A stretch of 9,821 nucleotides of DNA from Prevotella sp. CAG:924 (GCA_000431975.1 HF988511.1:1-9821), one strand, 5' to 3'; shown: positions 1-6,938, counted from the first letter of the stretch. Translations and numbers: made by a program. The notes: generated from the letters alone by a model not told the origin.

Positions 1-152
1 ATAAAGTTTTAGCCTTTTTACGACAGTCCCTATGGTAGAGTGGGTCGGTTGTAGAGCCGGATACAATGGCGCCTCTATAATTCCGTAAGAATTATTGCGA
101 TGATAATCAATTTCTTATGAATGTATAATATTTTGTGCCAGTCCTTAAAATA

Positions 153-189
153 AAAGGCCTCTGCTTCAATGGATGTAGCAGAGGTCTTT
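153..189 (-). terminator. Rho-independent terminator of the MarC-family gene
   Basis: Bases 153-165 pair with 177-189 to give a 13-bp stem with a single G-U pair and an 11-base loop. Read on the minus strand, the stem is followed by TTTTATTTT. It lies 34 bases past the stop codon of the MarC-family gene, so it most likely ends that transcript. The plus-strand exit has only a short T-run, so termination in that direction is less likely. Confidence 0.85.
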
Positions 190-222
190 CAAATGTCAAT
201 CATTATTTTATTTGCTAAATTT

Positions 223-894
223 TCACCCTACGGCCGTCTTTATCACATCGACAAGAATGGGCTTCATGCCGCCTACGAAACATTCTACGGCAATGACCAT
301 CAGCAGCAGGCCCATGAGGCGCATCATGACATTGTTGCCCGTATCACCGAGCACCCTGACCAATTTGGTTGAGGCACGGAGAATGAAATAGGTGATGATA
401 TAGATAAGGGCTATTGAGCCGATCAGTATGCTTTTCCTGGTGAAGGTATGGGCATCGCTCATCAGCACGATGGTATTGGCAATGGCTCCCGGACCACAGA
501 TCATCGGGATGCCCAGTGGGGTTATGGAGATGTCATTGGCATAGTCTTTCACCTCATTGGGGTTGATCTTGGCATGCGTGTAACGTGCCTGCAGCATGTC
601 ATAGCCGATCTTAAAGATGATGATGCCACCGGCAATGCGGAATCCGTTGGTGGATATGCCGAAGAACATGAAGATGAACTGTCCGGCAAAGGTGAATACG
701 ATGAGGATAATAAACGCCGTGATGGTAGCTCGTTTGACGATGGACTGGCGTTGCTCTTCGCTCATGCCTTGTGTCATCGTGAGGAACACAGGCATGGTGC
801 CAAGTGGATTGGCAAGTGTGAAGATGGAGGTGAGGCATAACAAGGCGTATGGCAATAATGTTTCCACGGCTTTAAAATTAAATTGTTCCTGCAA
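223..894 (-). CDS. MarC-family integral inner-membrane protein
   Basis: The product is a 223-residue hydrophobic protein of the MarC/UPF0056 family. The family has about six membrane segments in two similar halves. Visible family signatures are NPLGTMPVF (about residues 29-37), an FRIAGG segment (about 85-90), TPLGIPMICGPGAI (about 125-138) and a DTGNN...RLMGLLL segment (about 184-198). Hydrophobic stretches lie near residues 13-37, 57-78, 85-101, 125-146, 156-172 and 192-210. The length is normal for the family. Despite the name, a role in antibiotic resistance is not established, and the substrate is unknown. The start is uncertain: the frame has no ATG at its 5' end. It could begin at TTG (892-894), but those bases are part of the probable promoter box TATATTTG. 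The GTG at 865-867 is the alternative. The gene appears monocistronic, followed by its own terminator. Confidence 0.9.
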   Translation of the reverse strand: MQEQFNFKAVETLLPYALLCLTSIFTLANPLGTMPVFLTMTQGMSEEQRQSIVKRATITAFIILIVFTFAGQFIFMFFGISTNGFRIAGGIIIFKIGYDMLQARYTHAKINPNEVKDYANDISITPLGIPMICGPGAIANTIVLMSDAHTFTRKSILIGSIALIYIITYFILRASTKLVRVLGDTGNNVMMRLMGLLLMVIAVECFVGGMKPILVDVIKTAVG

Positions 895-899
895 ATATA
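892..899 (-). promoter_or_regulatory. Probable -7 promoter box (TATATTTG) for the MarC-family gene
   Basis: On the minus strand the sequence reads TATATTTGC, an exact match to the Bacteroidetes primary-sigma -7 consensus TAnnTTTG. No TTTG is seen at the expected -33 spacing. The box overlaps the TTG codon that opens the longest reading frame, so if the promoter is used, translation should start further downstream, for example at the GTG at 865-867. Confidence 0.55.
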
Positions 900-1298
900 T
901 AAATAATTTAGGAAAAGCGAGATGGTATAGGGCAAAAAATGGGCATCTGTCCGTGAATTACTTATATGATTAAAGACGGGTGACCTTTTAACGGATAATT
1001 TGGAGGTTTATCGGATATCTCAAGTTAAAAGTGGTTTATATAATAAATAGGTATAACTGATGCTCAATACGACGTATGTCGGGGGAGGGCGTGCGTAGAT
1101 AGGGTATTATGATGGTGGGCAGAAAGGATCGTGTGCAGTAGTTAGTAGTCCGGGACGAGAGCCTCCAAAGTTTGTCAGGAAGTGTTGGCGGATGCCCTGT
1201 ATTAGGGAATCCCCTATGTATTTTAGGCTATTTTCCTTTGGTATATCACGATTTTTTATTTTCTTTGCACTAGTGAAATCAATAAAACTCTGAAAATT
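895..1298. other. Divergent intergenic region without a gene
   Basis: This 404-base gap separates the minus-strand MarC-family gene from the plus-strand beta-barrel gene. It is AT-rich near the MarC end and holds the core promoter of the barrel gene at 1237-1267. An 11-base palindrome (ATACG-A-CGTAT, 1067-1077) could be a small operator but stands alone. I found no convincing coding sequence, RNA gene or repeat in it. Open frames here are short, or are antisense extensions from the barrel gene. Confidence 0.6.
1237..1267 (+). promoter_or_regulatory. Bacteroidetes-type promoter of the beta-barrel gene
   Basis: TTTG at 1237-1240 is followed, after exactly 19 bases, by TTTCTTTG at 1260-1267. 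This matches the Bacteroidetes consensus TTTG-N19-TAnnTTTG except for one base (A to T at the second position of the -7 box). The predicted transcript start is around 1273-1275, giving a leader of roughly 25 bases before the ATG at 1299. Confidence 0.65.
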
Positions 1299-2018
1299 AT
1301 GGATATGAGGATGATAAAAAGACTGGCTCTGTCGGCTCTGGCCGTAGCAGCCTTTGCCCTGCCTTCTGAGGCGCAGAGCTATACGCATAGCCGTTATTAC
1401 AATGAACGTACCGGACGGCTGGACTATTCTTATAGCCGCTATGGCCGCGGAATCGGGACGGGTGATACTTATTATGGCTTCCGTATTGGTCCGGCATTCT
1501 CGACTGTCAAGTCGGACGATCCGACGCTCAACGGCAGCGACTCGCAGACAGGACTCACCGTGGGAGCTGTTGTCGGCATTCCCCTTTCGGATGATATTCC
1601 ACTCTATATCGAGCCCGGACTGTTCTATACCGAGAAAGGTGGTAAGAAGAATATCTTCAGCGAGGAAGGCGAAAAGAAAAAGATGACCTATGACCTCAAC
1701 TATCTTGAGGTGCCCATCGTGCTGAAGTATATCTACAGCATTGATGATCACTTCTCCATACAGCCGCAGTTTGGTGGATATCTGGCTTGTGGCGTGGGTG
1801 GCAAGATGAAGAACTATGATAAGCGTGAGGCTTTCAGCTCGTTCTCCGAGGATGCCTTCCAGCGTTTCGACGGTGGTCTGCGTGTCGGTTGTGGCGTGGC
1901 TTACGATCTGTTCTATTTTGATATAACTTACGATATCGGTCTGTCGAATATCTGTCACGACACGTTTGATGTCTCCCACAACGGATGTCTGTCGCTCAAC
2001 TTCGGCGTGAATTTCTAA
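1299..2018 (+). CDS. Outer-membrane beta-barrel (porin-family) protein
   Basis: The product is 239 residues with an N-terminal Sec signal peptide: basic MIKR, a hydrophobic core through about residue 22, and likely cleavage near SEAQ-S (25-26). Start choice is loose because ATG codons occur at residues 1, 3 and 5. The mature part opens with a Tyr/Arg/Gly-rich linker (about 27-57). Amphipathic strands with alternating aromatic residues follow, such as YYGFRIGPAFS, IPLYIEPGLFYTEKGG and LNYLEVPIVLKYIY. The protein ends in a strand finishing NFGVNF, with the terminal Phe typical of barrel-assembly signals. This pattern and length fit the small outer-membrane barrel family common in Bacteroidales (OMP_b-brl_2/PorT-like). 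No ligand or partner can be read from the sequence. The gene has its own promoter and terminator and appears monocistronic. Confidence 0.88.
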   Translation: MDMRMIKRLALSALAVAAFALPSEAQSYTHSRYYNERTGRLDYSYSRYGRGIGTGDTYYGFRIGPAFSTVKSDDPTLNGSDSQTGLTVGAVVGIPLSDDIPLYIEPGLFYTEKGGKKNIFSEEGEKKKMTYDLNYLEVPIVLKYIYSIDDHFSIQPQFGGYLACGVGGKMKNYDKREAFSSFSEDAFQRFDGGLRVGCGVAYDLFYFDITYDIGLSNICHDTFDVSHNGCLSLNFGVNF

Positions 2019-2070
2019 CATCCGATACGATCGTTAGTCCTGAATCAAGACCGGATAGTGATCCAACTAC

Positions 2071-2124
2071 AATTGTTATCAGCGATGCCTGTCCATAGGT
2101 TTAGCTGATAACAATTTTGTTTTT
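2071..2124 (+). terminator. Rho-independent terminator after the beta-barrel gene
   Basis: Bases 2071-2083 (AATTGTTATCAGC) pair perfectly with 2104-2116, giving a 13-bp stem with a 20-base loop. The stem is followed on the plus strand by TTGTTTTT. It begins 52 bases after the barrel stop codon. Confidence 0.9.
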
Positions 2125-2176
2125 ACGGCAAGGTGAAGGGGAATGGGTCGTCTGCAGCTCTCTTTTTGCACCTATT

Positions 2177-2184
2177 TACCTTTG
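2177..2184 (+). promoter_or_regulatory. Probable -7 promoter box (TACCTTTG) for the small lipoprotein
   Basis: TACCTTTG exactly fits TAnnTTTG. It lies 54 bases upstream of the lipoprotein ATG and just past the terminator of the preceding gene, where a new promoter would be needed. A TTTG at -33 spacing is not visible, so the upstream element is weak or absent. Confidence 0.55.
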
Positions 2185-2238
2185 TATTTAAACTGATGAC
2201 CATAAATAACGTCATATAATTAATAAAATCCCTATGTT

Positions 2239-2445
2239 ATGAGAAAGACATTATTGATAACTATCATTGCAGCGTTTGTGGGCTCGGGCCTGGTGTCATG
2301 TGTCACGTCCCGTCCGCACCATGGGCCACGCTGGGAGAATCCAAGACACCCCAGACCACCAAAGAAGAAAAAGCCGAAGAAAAAAAGGCCGAAACCTCCT
2401 GTTCCTCCCAAGGACGATCATCGGACTTTCCACGACTGGCATTAG
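2239..2445 (+). CDS. Small cationic Pro/Lys-rich lipoprotein
   Basis: The product has 68 residues. The N-terminus is a lipoprotein signal: MRK, a hydrophobic stretch (residues 5-18), then the lipobox LVSC with the lipidated Cys at 21. The predicted mature peptide is only 48 residues and very unusual in composition. A His/Pro/Arg segment (about 25-40) leads into a run of Lys, Arg and Pro (about 40-57, including KKKKPKKKRPKPP), and the tail DDHRTFHDWH is rich in His and Asp. It should be anchored to an envelope membrane with a positively charged, probably unstructured tail. That tail could contact nucleic acid, lipopolysaccharide phosphate or peptidoglycan, or bind metal through its His residues; all of this is inference. 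A promoter-like box upstream, a clean lipobox and an adjacent perfect terminator support a real gene. I do not recognise a characterised homologue. Confidence 0.78.
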   Translation: MRKTLLITIIAAFVGSGLVSCVTSRPHHGPRWENPRHPRPPKKKKPKKKRPKPPVPPKDDHRTFHDWH

Positions 2446-2463
2446 TTAGCATTATTAATATGG

Positions 2464-2508
2464 AAAGAGACAGACCGCTATGCAGTAGCATTCCGGTCTG
2501 TCTCTTTT
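2464..2508 (+). terminator. Terminator after the small lipoprotein, possibly bidirectional
   Basis: AAAGAGACAGACCG (2464-2477) pairs perfectly with 2494-2507, giving a 14-bp stem and a 16-base loop. It begins 18 bases after the lipoprotein stop. The plus-strand exit ends CTCTTTT. Because the stem starts with AAAG, minus-strand transcripts arriving from the protease unit also meet a short T-run, so it may stop transcription both ways. Confidence 0.88.
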
Positions 2509-2616
2509 ATGTTGTCCGATATATGTATTGTAGCCTTCCGTTTACAGGTAATACGGGAATGAAGAGAAAATATGTGCAATTCCTCGGACTTGTCGTGCCT
2601 GATCGGGGATAAAGTT

Positions 2617-2650
2617 TATGGCGCGGACAGAATAGTCTGCCCGCGCCATA
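2617..2650 (-). terminator. Hairpin ending the protease/small-peptide transcript
   Basis: TATGGCGCGG (2617-2626) pairs perfectly with 2641-2650. After one A/C mismatch, CAGA (2628-2631) pairs with TCTG (2636-2639) around a four-base loop. The GC-rich stem starts two bases after the stop codon of the 55-codon gene. The minus-strand tail (AACTTTAT) is a poor U-tract, so it may act as a transcript 3' end or stability element as much as a classical terminator. Confidence 0.7.
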
Positions 2651-2652
2651 TA

Positions 2653-2820
2653 TCAGTCTTTCCAGATGGGATGGATTCCAGGTGAACTGTTCCCGTTAAC
2701 ATTCACGCCACAGTCATCGTCGCCCCATACGTTGGTGTTGGCCGATCCTGCAAGCAGGTGCTCACAGCTGGTCATGTGTACAACGGTCACCTCTGGTGTT
2801 ACATATATTTGCTTTTTCAT
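2653..2820 (-). CDS. Small 55-residue protein paired with the C10 protease
   Basis: Reading the minus strand from ATG at 2818-2820 gives a 55-residue product. It starts MKKQIYVTPEVTVVHM, then has an LLAGS segment (residues 22-26) and ends in a Gly/Asn/Asp-rich tail (27-55) with the acidic patch WGDDDCG and the terminus HPIWKD. There are two Cys, at 19 and 37. No Sec signal core or lipobox is visible. The opening pattern (MKK, aromatic, Pro, Val-rich strand, then a small-residue LAGS-like step and a polar tail) resembles short hypothetical proteins I associate with Bacteroidales, often with a conserved front half and variable tail; that recollection is untested here. The gene lies 52 bases after the protease stop on the same strand, and a hairpin follows its own stop, so cotranscription is likely. 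Its role is unknown. Candidates are a protease inhibitor or immunity partner, a protease substrate, or a processed secreted peptide. Confidence 0.72.
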   Translation of the reverse strand: MKKQIYVTPEVTVVHMTSCEHLLAGSANTNVWGDDDCGVNVNGNSSPGIHPIWKD

Positions 2821-2872
2821 ATTATTTACTTGTTTGCTGTTATCAATTTGGAAATGGATACTTTATCACTGT

Positions 2873-5800
2873 TTATTTGTTGACGAGCACTTTCTTGCCT
2901 TTCACCACATACACACCGGGCTGCATGCTGATGCGTGTGGTACCCTTGCCCACGTGGTGATTCTGTGAGCGTCCGTCGATGGTGGATATTGTCACGGTGC
3001 GCTTTCTGTCGGATGTGACGATGATGGCTCCATCGCCTCCGCTCACGTTCAGGCCCTTGTCGTCATCATTGCTGCCTACGCCAGTGATGCCGGTGGTCGT
3101 CTCGTCTTCCATTACGTCGCCGTTGAGCGAGAAGGCCATCATCGCAGCTGCTGCCGGGGTCCGTGGCTCGAAGTAAGCCTCAAACTGGCGGATAGCTACG
3201 AGGTTCTCGTCCTCGTTGGAGTTCTCGCTCCATCTGTAGAATGAGCCTCCGTCGCGGCTCATCACATAGTAGTCGGATGGCAGCTCTGTGGCATAGGGAT
3301 AAGGCATCATGTCCACATTCAGGTTGCCCGATTCGTAGTTGGGCGTGTAGAAGTCCTGTACCAGTTTCTGGCCTCCTACGAGTGTCGGGCCGACGAATGT
3401 CAGGGGCTGTCCGATGAGGCTCACCGTGCCGGCATCGGGTACGGAGATGATATAGCTGTGTCCTGCCTGAATGGTGTCGACGTCAGAGGTGAAGTTGAGC
3501 GTGCCTGAGCTGTTCTCCATCTCGCGCAGCCAGAAGTCACCCGACTTGTTGCTGGTGGCCCATTCCACCTGACGGCCGTTGCCTTTCTGTATGCGGTAGA
3601 CCTTGAACGGCAGGGCGAGCGTCTCCCATCCGTAACCCTTCGTACTACCGCCATTGGAGATCACGCGGTCGAAGGTGCGGGTGTAGGTGAGCTTGATGTT
3701 ATCGAAGGTCATCTGCTCGAGATTCTTCAGTGTCACGCCGTGCTGGATATCCAGCACACCACCGTTGTAAGCATAAGCATGGGGAGCAGCCTTCTCCTGG
3801 CTGTTGGCCAGCGTCAGCGTACCGCTTCCGCTCAGTGACACGGTGCGTCCCTCGTCGATCAGGAACGACTCAAAGTCGTTATTGTAGTTACGGCCGGCCA
3901 GCTCGTTGTCGTTCTTGAGGATGACGTCCATGTCGACCGTACCCGTCTGAATAGAGCCGATGCGTGCATTGTCGAGCGTGATGATCGCCTTAGCCTTGGG
4001 GAGGTTGGAGCTGAAACCGCTGCGCAGTCCGAAATAGAAGTTGTTCAGGTCGAGAGGCTCGTGGCTGTTGCTCTTTGTCCAGCCACCCACGAGGGTCACC
4101 TCCATGCCATCGTAGATATACGGATAGAAATAGTTCTGTCCTTTTTGAGTACGCTCCTCTACGGCTTCAGTGACGTTGAGGTACACCTCGATCTTGACAG
4201 TCGCGTCCTTGATGCCTTTTTCCTTGATGGCATTCAGGGAGTTGGTGAGGTCGAAGGTGTAGTTGGCATTGCTTGAGGTGCCATAGACATATTCGGCCTT
4301 GTTCTGTCCGCTTTCGGTGTAGGATACCACAGCGCGCAGTTTCCACATTGTGTAGGAGACGGGTGATGAGATGGAAGGCAGCACCTTGTATTCTCCGCCG
4401 TTCCATGAGCTTTGTCCCGGTTTCATTCCACCGTTGCGGAAGGAGATGAAGTTGGTGCGCATCAGCTGTACATTGAGCCGGCTGTCTGTTTCTTTCGACA
4501 TCTCCACGCATTTGCCCTGCGAGCTGCCGTCGTGCCAGCGGTTGTACCACTCGTTGGGGGCCCAGAGCATGCCGGGGATCTTGTTCTTGTTGTCCTCACC
4601 TACATAGGCCTCTTTTGTGCCGGCCGGTACGTACAGTGTGGAGTTGTTGCTGATATTCTTGAACACACACCAGTTGATGAAGCAGGGTACGGGGTTGTTG
4701 ATATACACCTGGTTCAGGTTGGAGCAGCCGAAGAATACGTTGTAGTTGATCGTCCTCACATTCTTGCCGATAACTACTTTCTCCAGTTTCTTGCAATACA
4801 TGAAGGCGTTGGAGCCAATGGCCGTGCAGCTCGAGGGGAGGGTGACCTCCTTCAGTGCGAGCATGTAACCGTCTTTGTTGTAGACCTCCTTGTAGAAGGC
4901 GGCCTCGGGGATGGTGTTGGCGGGATGGCTTCCCACAGCTACGATGTTGACACCCGACAGGTCGAGCTGCTCGAGCATCGGCATGTTGTCGCGGATGTAG
5001 AAGATGTCGTTGGCATTGATGTCGCCGGTCAGCGTCAGTGTACCGATGGTGCACGGATTGATATTGCTGTCAGAGAAGAGCTTCTCCAGTCCGCCGGCAG
5101 TGGTCACGTCCATCTGCTTTGTCACGAGATTATTTCTGTTGATGTATTGCGCGGAGATCGTCATCTCGCTGGTCGGTGTGATATAGAACGCGCCGTCGAA
5201 GAGGCTGGCGAAGTTCTTGCTGGCGAAATAATCTTTCATCAGATACTTCTTGCCGTTGACAGTAAGGATCACCTCGCCGTCTGCTCCGGCAGAGCTTGTG
5301 CGCTTTGCGAAGAACAGGAAGGGCTTGCCATAGGGCAGCTCTTTCTCTCCGCTCAGTTCGGGATAGGATATGGTGTTGGTGATCTGACGCTCGTAGAGTG
5401 CCACACCTCCGTTGGCGCCGATCTCAAACTTCACTTTCACGTTGGAAGGATTGACAGCCGGAATGGAGGTGATGAGATCCGGGGTCTCTCCGTCGAGCGG
5501 CTCTACGAGGTGGAGGTTCAGTCCTCCGCCTGCGCGGGTGTCGATCTTGTCGGCTGTGGCCAGACGCAGGGTGTAGTCTTGGAGATGGACATTATTGCCG
5601 TCGAGCTGTGAGAATTTCACACCCTCTATGGTCAGCTGACTGAGTGTGCGGCGGTAGGAGAAGCCGTCACCCTTATTAAACACCTTGGCAATGTCGAGTG
5701 TGTTGTCAGGAGTGGTGATCACCGGTTCCTTGCCGTTGTCGGACATACGCACCAGTACGGGGAAGATGTATCCCGTGAACTCCGTGCCGTCCTCCTGCCA

Positions 5801-6661
5801 GTTTTGCAGCGATGCGATGCTGACATTGAACGGCTGTCCGAGGGTGATCGTCTCTACTGACATTGACAGTCCGCGCGAGCCTTCGTATGACACCAGTCTC
5901 AAGGGTGATACCGAGGCTGCCGCCTTTTCTGCCGTGCGTATGCCGCACACCATCTCGGGAGTGTCGGAATAGGTAAGGTTGCCGATCGTCACACCTTTGA
6001 AGATGTCGCTCACCCATTGTGAGTTGCCCTTGACGCCCATGCCCTGTCCGCCGTTGATGTGGAAGTCGTACGAGTAGGGGGCTGAGGGGTTGAGGCGTAT
6101 GCCGTCGATGACGAAGGCGTGTCGCACGGCGGCACCTGGCAGCTCGTTGCCGCCTTCACGGCCGGTGGTTTTCTGCGGTGTGGTGCCTGCGGCATAGATG
6201 ACGGGCATGCCGTTGTTGATGTTGCGCACGATCAGGGCGATCCATTCCTGGTCCGACATGCCACTTCCGGCTTTCAGATAGTATCTCACGCTGTTGACGT
6301 CGTAGCCGAAGCGGTTGACCAACTGCAGCGCCACCTCCGACAGTGCCGCCGAGCTTTCTGTCGCACTGAACTGGGTGTTCACGCTCAGTGCTGCATCGTA
6401 CATGAGTTGCGCCAGGCCGTTCTCACCTTTTATAATAGTATAATTGTAGTCTTTGGGAGATTCATGATACTTCATGACCGTGGTCATGGCCGTAGCCATA
6501 CAGCCCATGGGCCAGTCATTGTGAGTTTGTTCAAAGTAGACATCGTTGTAATCTCCCTTCTGTTGTAGGGTTGTGTCCGTTTTCAGATACACTCGTGTCT
6601 GCGCTGAGACAGTCCATACAAATGATAGCAAAATTGCAATAGCAGTTAAAAATCTTTTCAT
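2873..6661 (-). CDS. C10-family (streptopain-like) cysteine protease with LRR and T9SS tail
   Basis: The product has 1262 residues. A Sec signal peptide ends near residue 20 (SAQ). The protease domain follows at about 40-245: Gln45 (possible oxyanion residue), GCMATAM with the probable nucleophile Cys54, then TVMKYHESP; RHAFVIDG with the probable catalytic His181; and FHINGG with Asn203. C10 enzymes normally have NWGWGG at that last site, but here the Trp is replaced by Gly204. A long N-terminal propeptide, present in streptopain, is absent. Beta-rich modules follow (about 250-545), then a BspA-type leucine-rich block (about 560-690, e.g. LALKEVTLPSSCTAIGSNAF). Next is a region with an ISGSGTLTL-like element (about 890-980), then a YTRTF...WETLALPF module (about 990-1175). 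The end (about 1185-1262, finishing GVYVVKGKKVLVNK) resembles a type A type IX secretion signal. The protein is probably surface-bound or released; it may be a divergent active protease or a binding protein. The gene looks GC-richer than its flanking spacers. Confidence 0.85.
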   Translation of the reverse strand: MKRFLTAIAILLSFVWTVSAQTRVYLKTDTTLQQKGDYNDVYFEQTHNDWPMGCMATAMTTVMKYHESPKDYNYTIIKGENGLAQLMYDAALSVNTQFSATESSAALSEVALQLVNRFGYDVNSVRYYLKAGSGMSDQEWIALIVRNINNGMPVIYAAGTTPQKTTGREGGNELPGAAVRHAFVIDGIRLNPSAPYSYDFHINGGQGMGVKGNSQWVSDIFKGVTIGNLTYSDTPEMVCGIRTAEKAAASVSPLRLVSYEGSRGLSMSVETITLGQPFNVSIASLQNWQEDGTEFTGYIFPVLVRMSDNGKEPVITTPDNTLDIAKVFNKGDGFSYRRTLSQLTIEGVKFSQLDGNNVHLQDYTLRLATADKIDTRAGGGLNLHLVEPLDGETPDLITSIPAVNPSNVKVKFEIGANGGVALYERQITNTISYPELSGEKELPYGKPFLFFAKRTSSAGADGEVILTVNGKKYLMKDYFASKNFASLFDGAFYITPTSEMTISAQYINRNNLVTKQMDVTTAGGLEKLFSDSNINPCTIGTLTLTGDINANDIFYIRDNMPMLEQLDLSGVNIVAVGSHPANTIPEAAFYKEVYNKDGYMLALKEVTLPSSCTAIGSNAFMYCKKLEKVVIGKNVRTINYNVFFGCSNLNQVYINNPVPCFINWCVFKNISNNSTLYVPAGTKEAYVGEDNKNKIPGMLWAPNEWYNRWHDGSSQGKCVEMSKETDSRLNVQLMRTNFISFRNGGMKPGQSSWNGGEYKVLPSISSPVSYTMWKLRAVVSYTESGQNKAEYVYGTSSNANYTFDLTNSLNAIKEKGIKDATVKIEVYLNVTEAVEERTQKGQNYFYPYIYDGMEVTLVGGWTKSNSHEPLDLNNFYFGLRSGFSSNLPKAKAIITLDNARIGSIQTGTVDMDVILKNDNELAGRNYNNDFESFLIDEGRTVSLSGSGTLTLANSQEKAAPHAYAYNGGVLDIQHGVTLKNLEQMTFDNIKLTYTRTFDRVISNGGSTKGYGWETLALPFKVYRIQKGNGRQVEWATSNKSGDFWLREMENSSGTLNFTSDVDTIQAGHSYIISVPDAGTVSLIGQPLTFVGPTLVGGQKLVQDFYTPNYESGNLNVDMMPYPYATELPSDYYVMSRDGGSFYRWSENSNEDENLVAIRQFEAYFEPRTPAAAAMMAFSLNGDVMEDETTTGITGVGSNDDDKGLNVSGGDGAIIVTSDRKRTVTISTIDGRSQNHHVGKGTTRISMQPGVYVVKGKKVLVNK

Positions 6662-6907
6662 TCTAATTGCGTTTAATCTTGAAACAATCTTTTAATTTAG
6701 GAGGTCCGTTCTCTCCATGTTAATGATAAGGGTTATTTAGGGTCGGGATGCATGTGATAACACGCGCCCCTTTATTCTTTTTTTGTTTATGGGAGGTCCA
6801 ATGCATAAAGGACATTGGAAGAATGGGGGATCTTAGGAAAATGTTTCGAATGGTGACGGCGTCGGACAAATGACGGGGCATCAGCATTTTGGTATGATCT
6901 CCACATG
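6662..6907 (-). other. Long 5' leader of the protease gene
   Basis: If transcription starts just downstream of the box at 6908-6915, the protease mRNA has an untranslated leader of about 240 bases. It contains a short hairpin, CCAATG (6798-6803) pairing with CATTGG (6813-6818). It also holds two copies of GGAGGTCC in plus orientation (6700-6707 and 6792-6799), which read GGACCTCC in the transcript. An open frame of 55 codons (start ATG 6885-6887, stop at 6720-6722) lies wholly inside the leader, but it shows no recognisable protein features. No known riboswitch class was recognised. Confidence 0.4.
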
Positions 6908-6938
6908 CAAAGATAATGCTATATTTATGAAACACAGA
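6908..6938 (-). promoter_or_regulatory. Probable promoter of the protease/small-peptide unit
   Basis: On the minus strand TATCTTTG (bases 6915 down to 6908) is an exact TAnnTTTG -7 box. Nineteen bases further upstream (6935-6938) the minus strand reads TCTG, one base from the TTTG -33 element. The region above it is strongly AT-rich. The predicted start of transcription is near 6901. Confidence 0.6.

Noticed and set aside
77..95. ATAATTC / GAATTAT 7-bp hairpin near the left edge
   Set aside because: The stem is almost all A-T, has no T-tract on the plus side and no neighbouring gene in the window to terminate; it is probably chance in AT-rich sequence.
1..152. Possible gene end or tRNA-like segment (GGTAGAG, GTTGTAGAGCCGG) at the left edge
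   Set aside because: No tRNA cloverleaf with acceptor and T-arm could be built, and no frame stays open for a useful length.
1107..2021. A 304-codon open frame on the minus strand opposite the beta-barrel gene
   Set aside because: It is antisense to a convincing barrel gene with signal peptide, promoter and terminator, and its translation shows no recognisable domain. It is explained by the codon structure of the sense strand.
4412..5611. A 399-codon plus-strand frame inside the protease gene
   Set aside because: It is fully antisense to the C10 protease and has a repetitive Val/Glu/His/Gly-rich composition typical of a shadow frame. No start signal or domain was seen.
6720..6935. A 71-codon minus-strand frame upstream of the protease
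   Set aside because: Its first ATG lies upstream of the predicted transcription start, and the product has no signal peptide or recognisable motif. A shorter 55-codon version inside the leader is mentioned only as a possible leader peptide.
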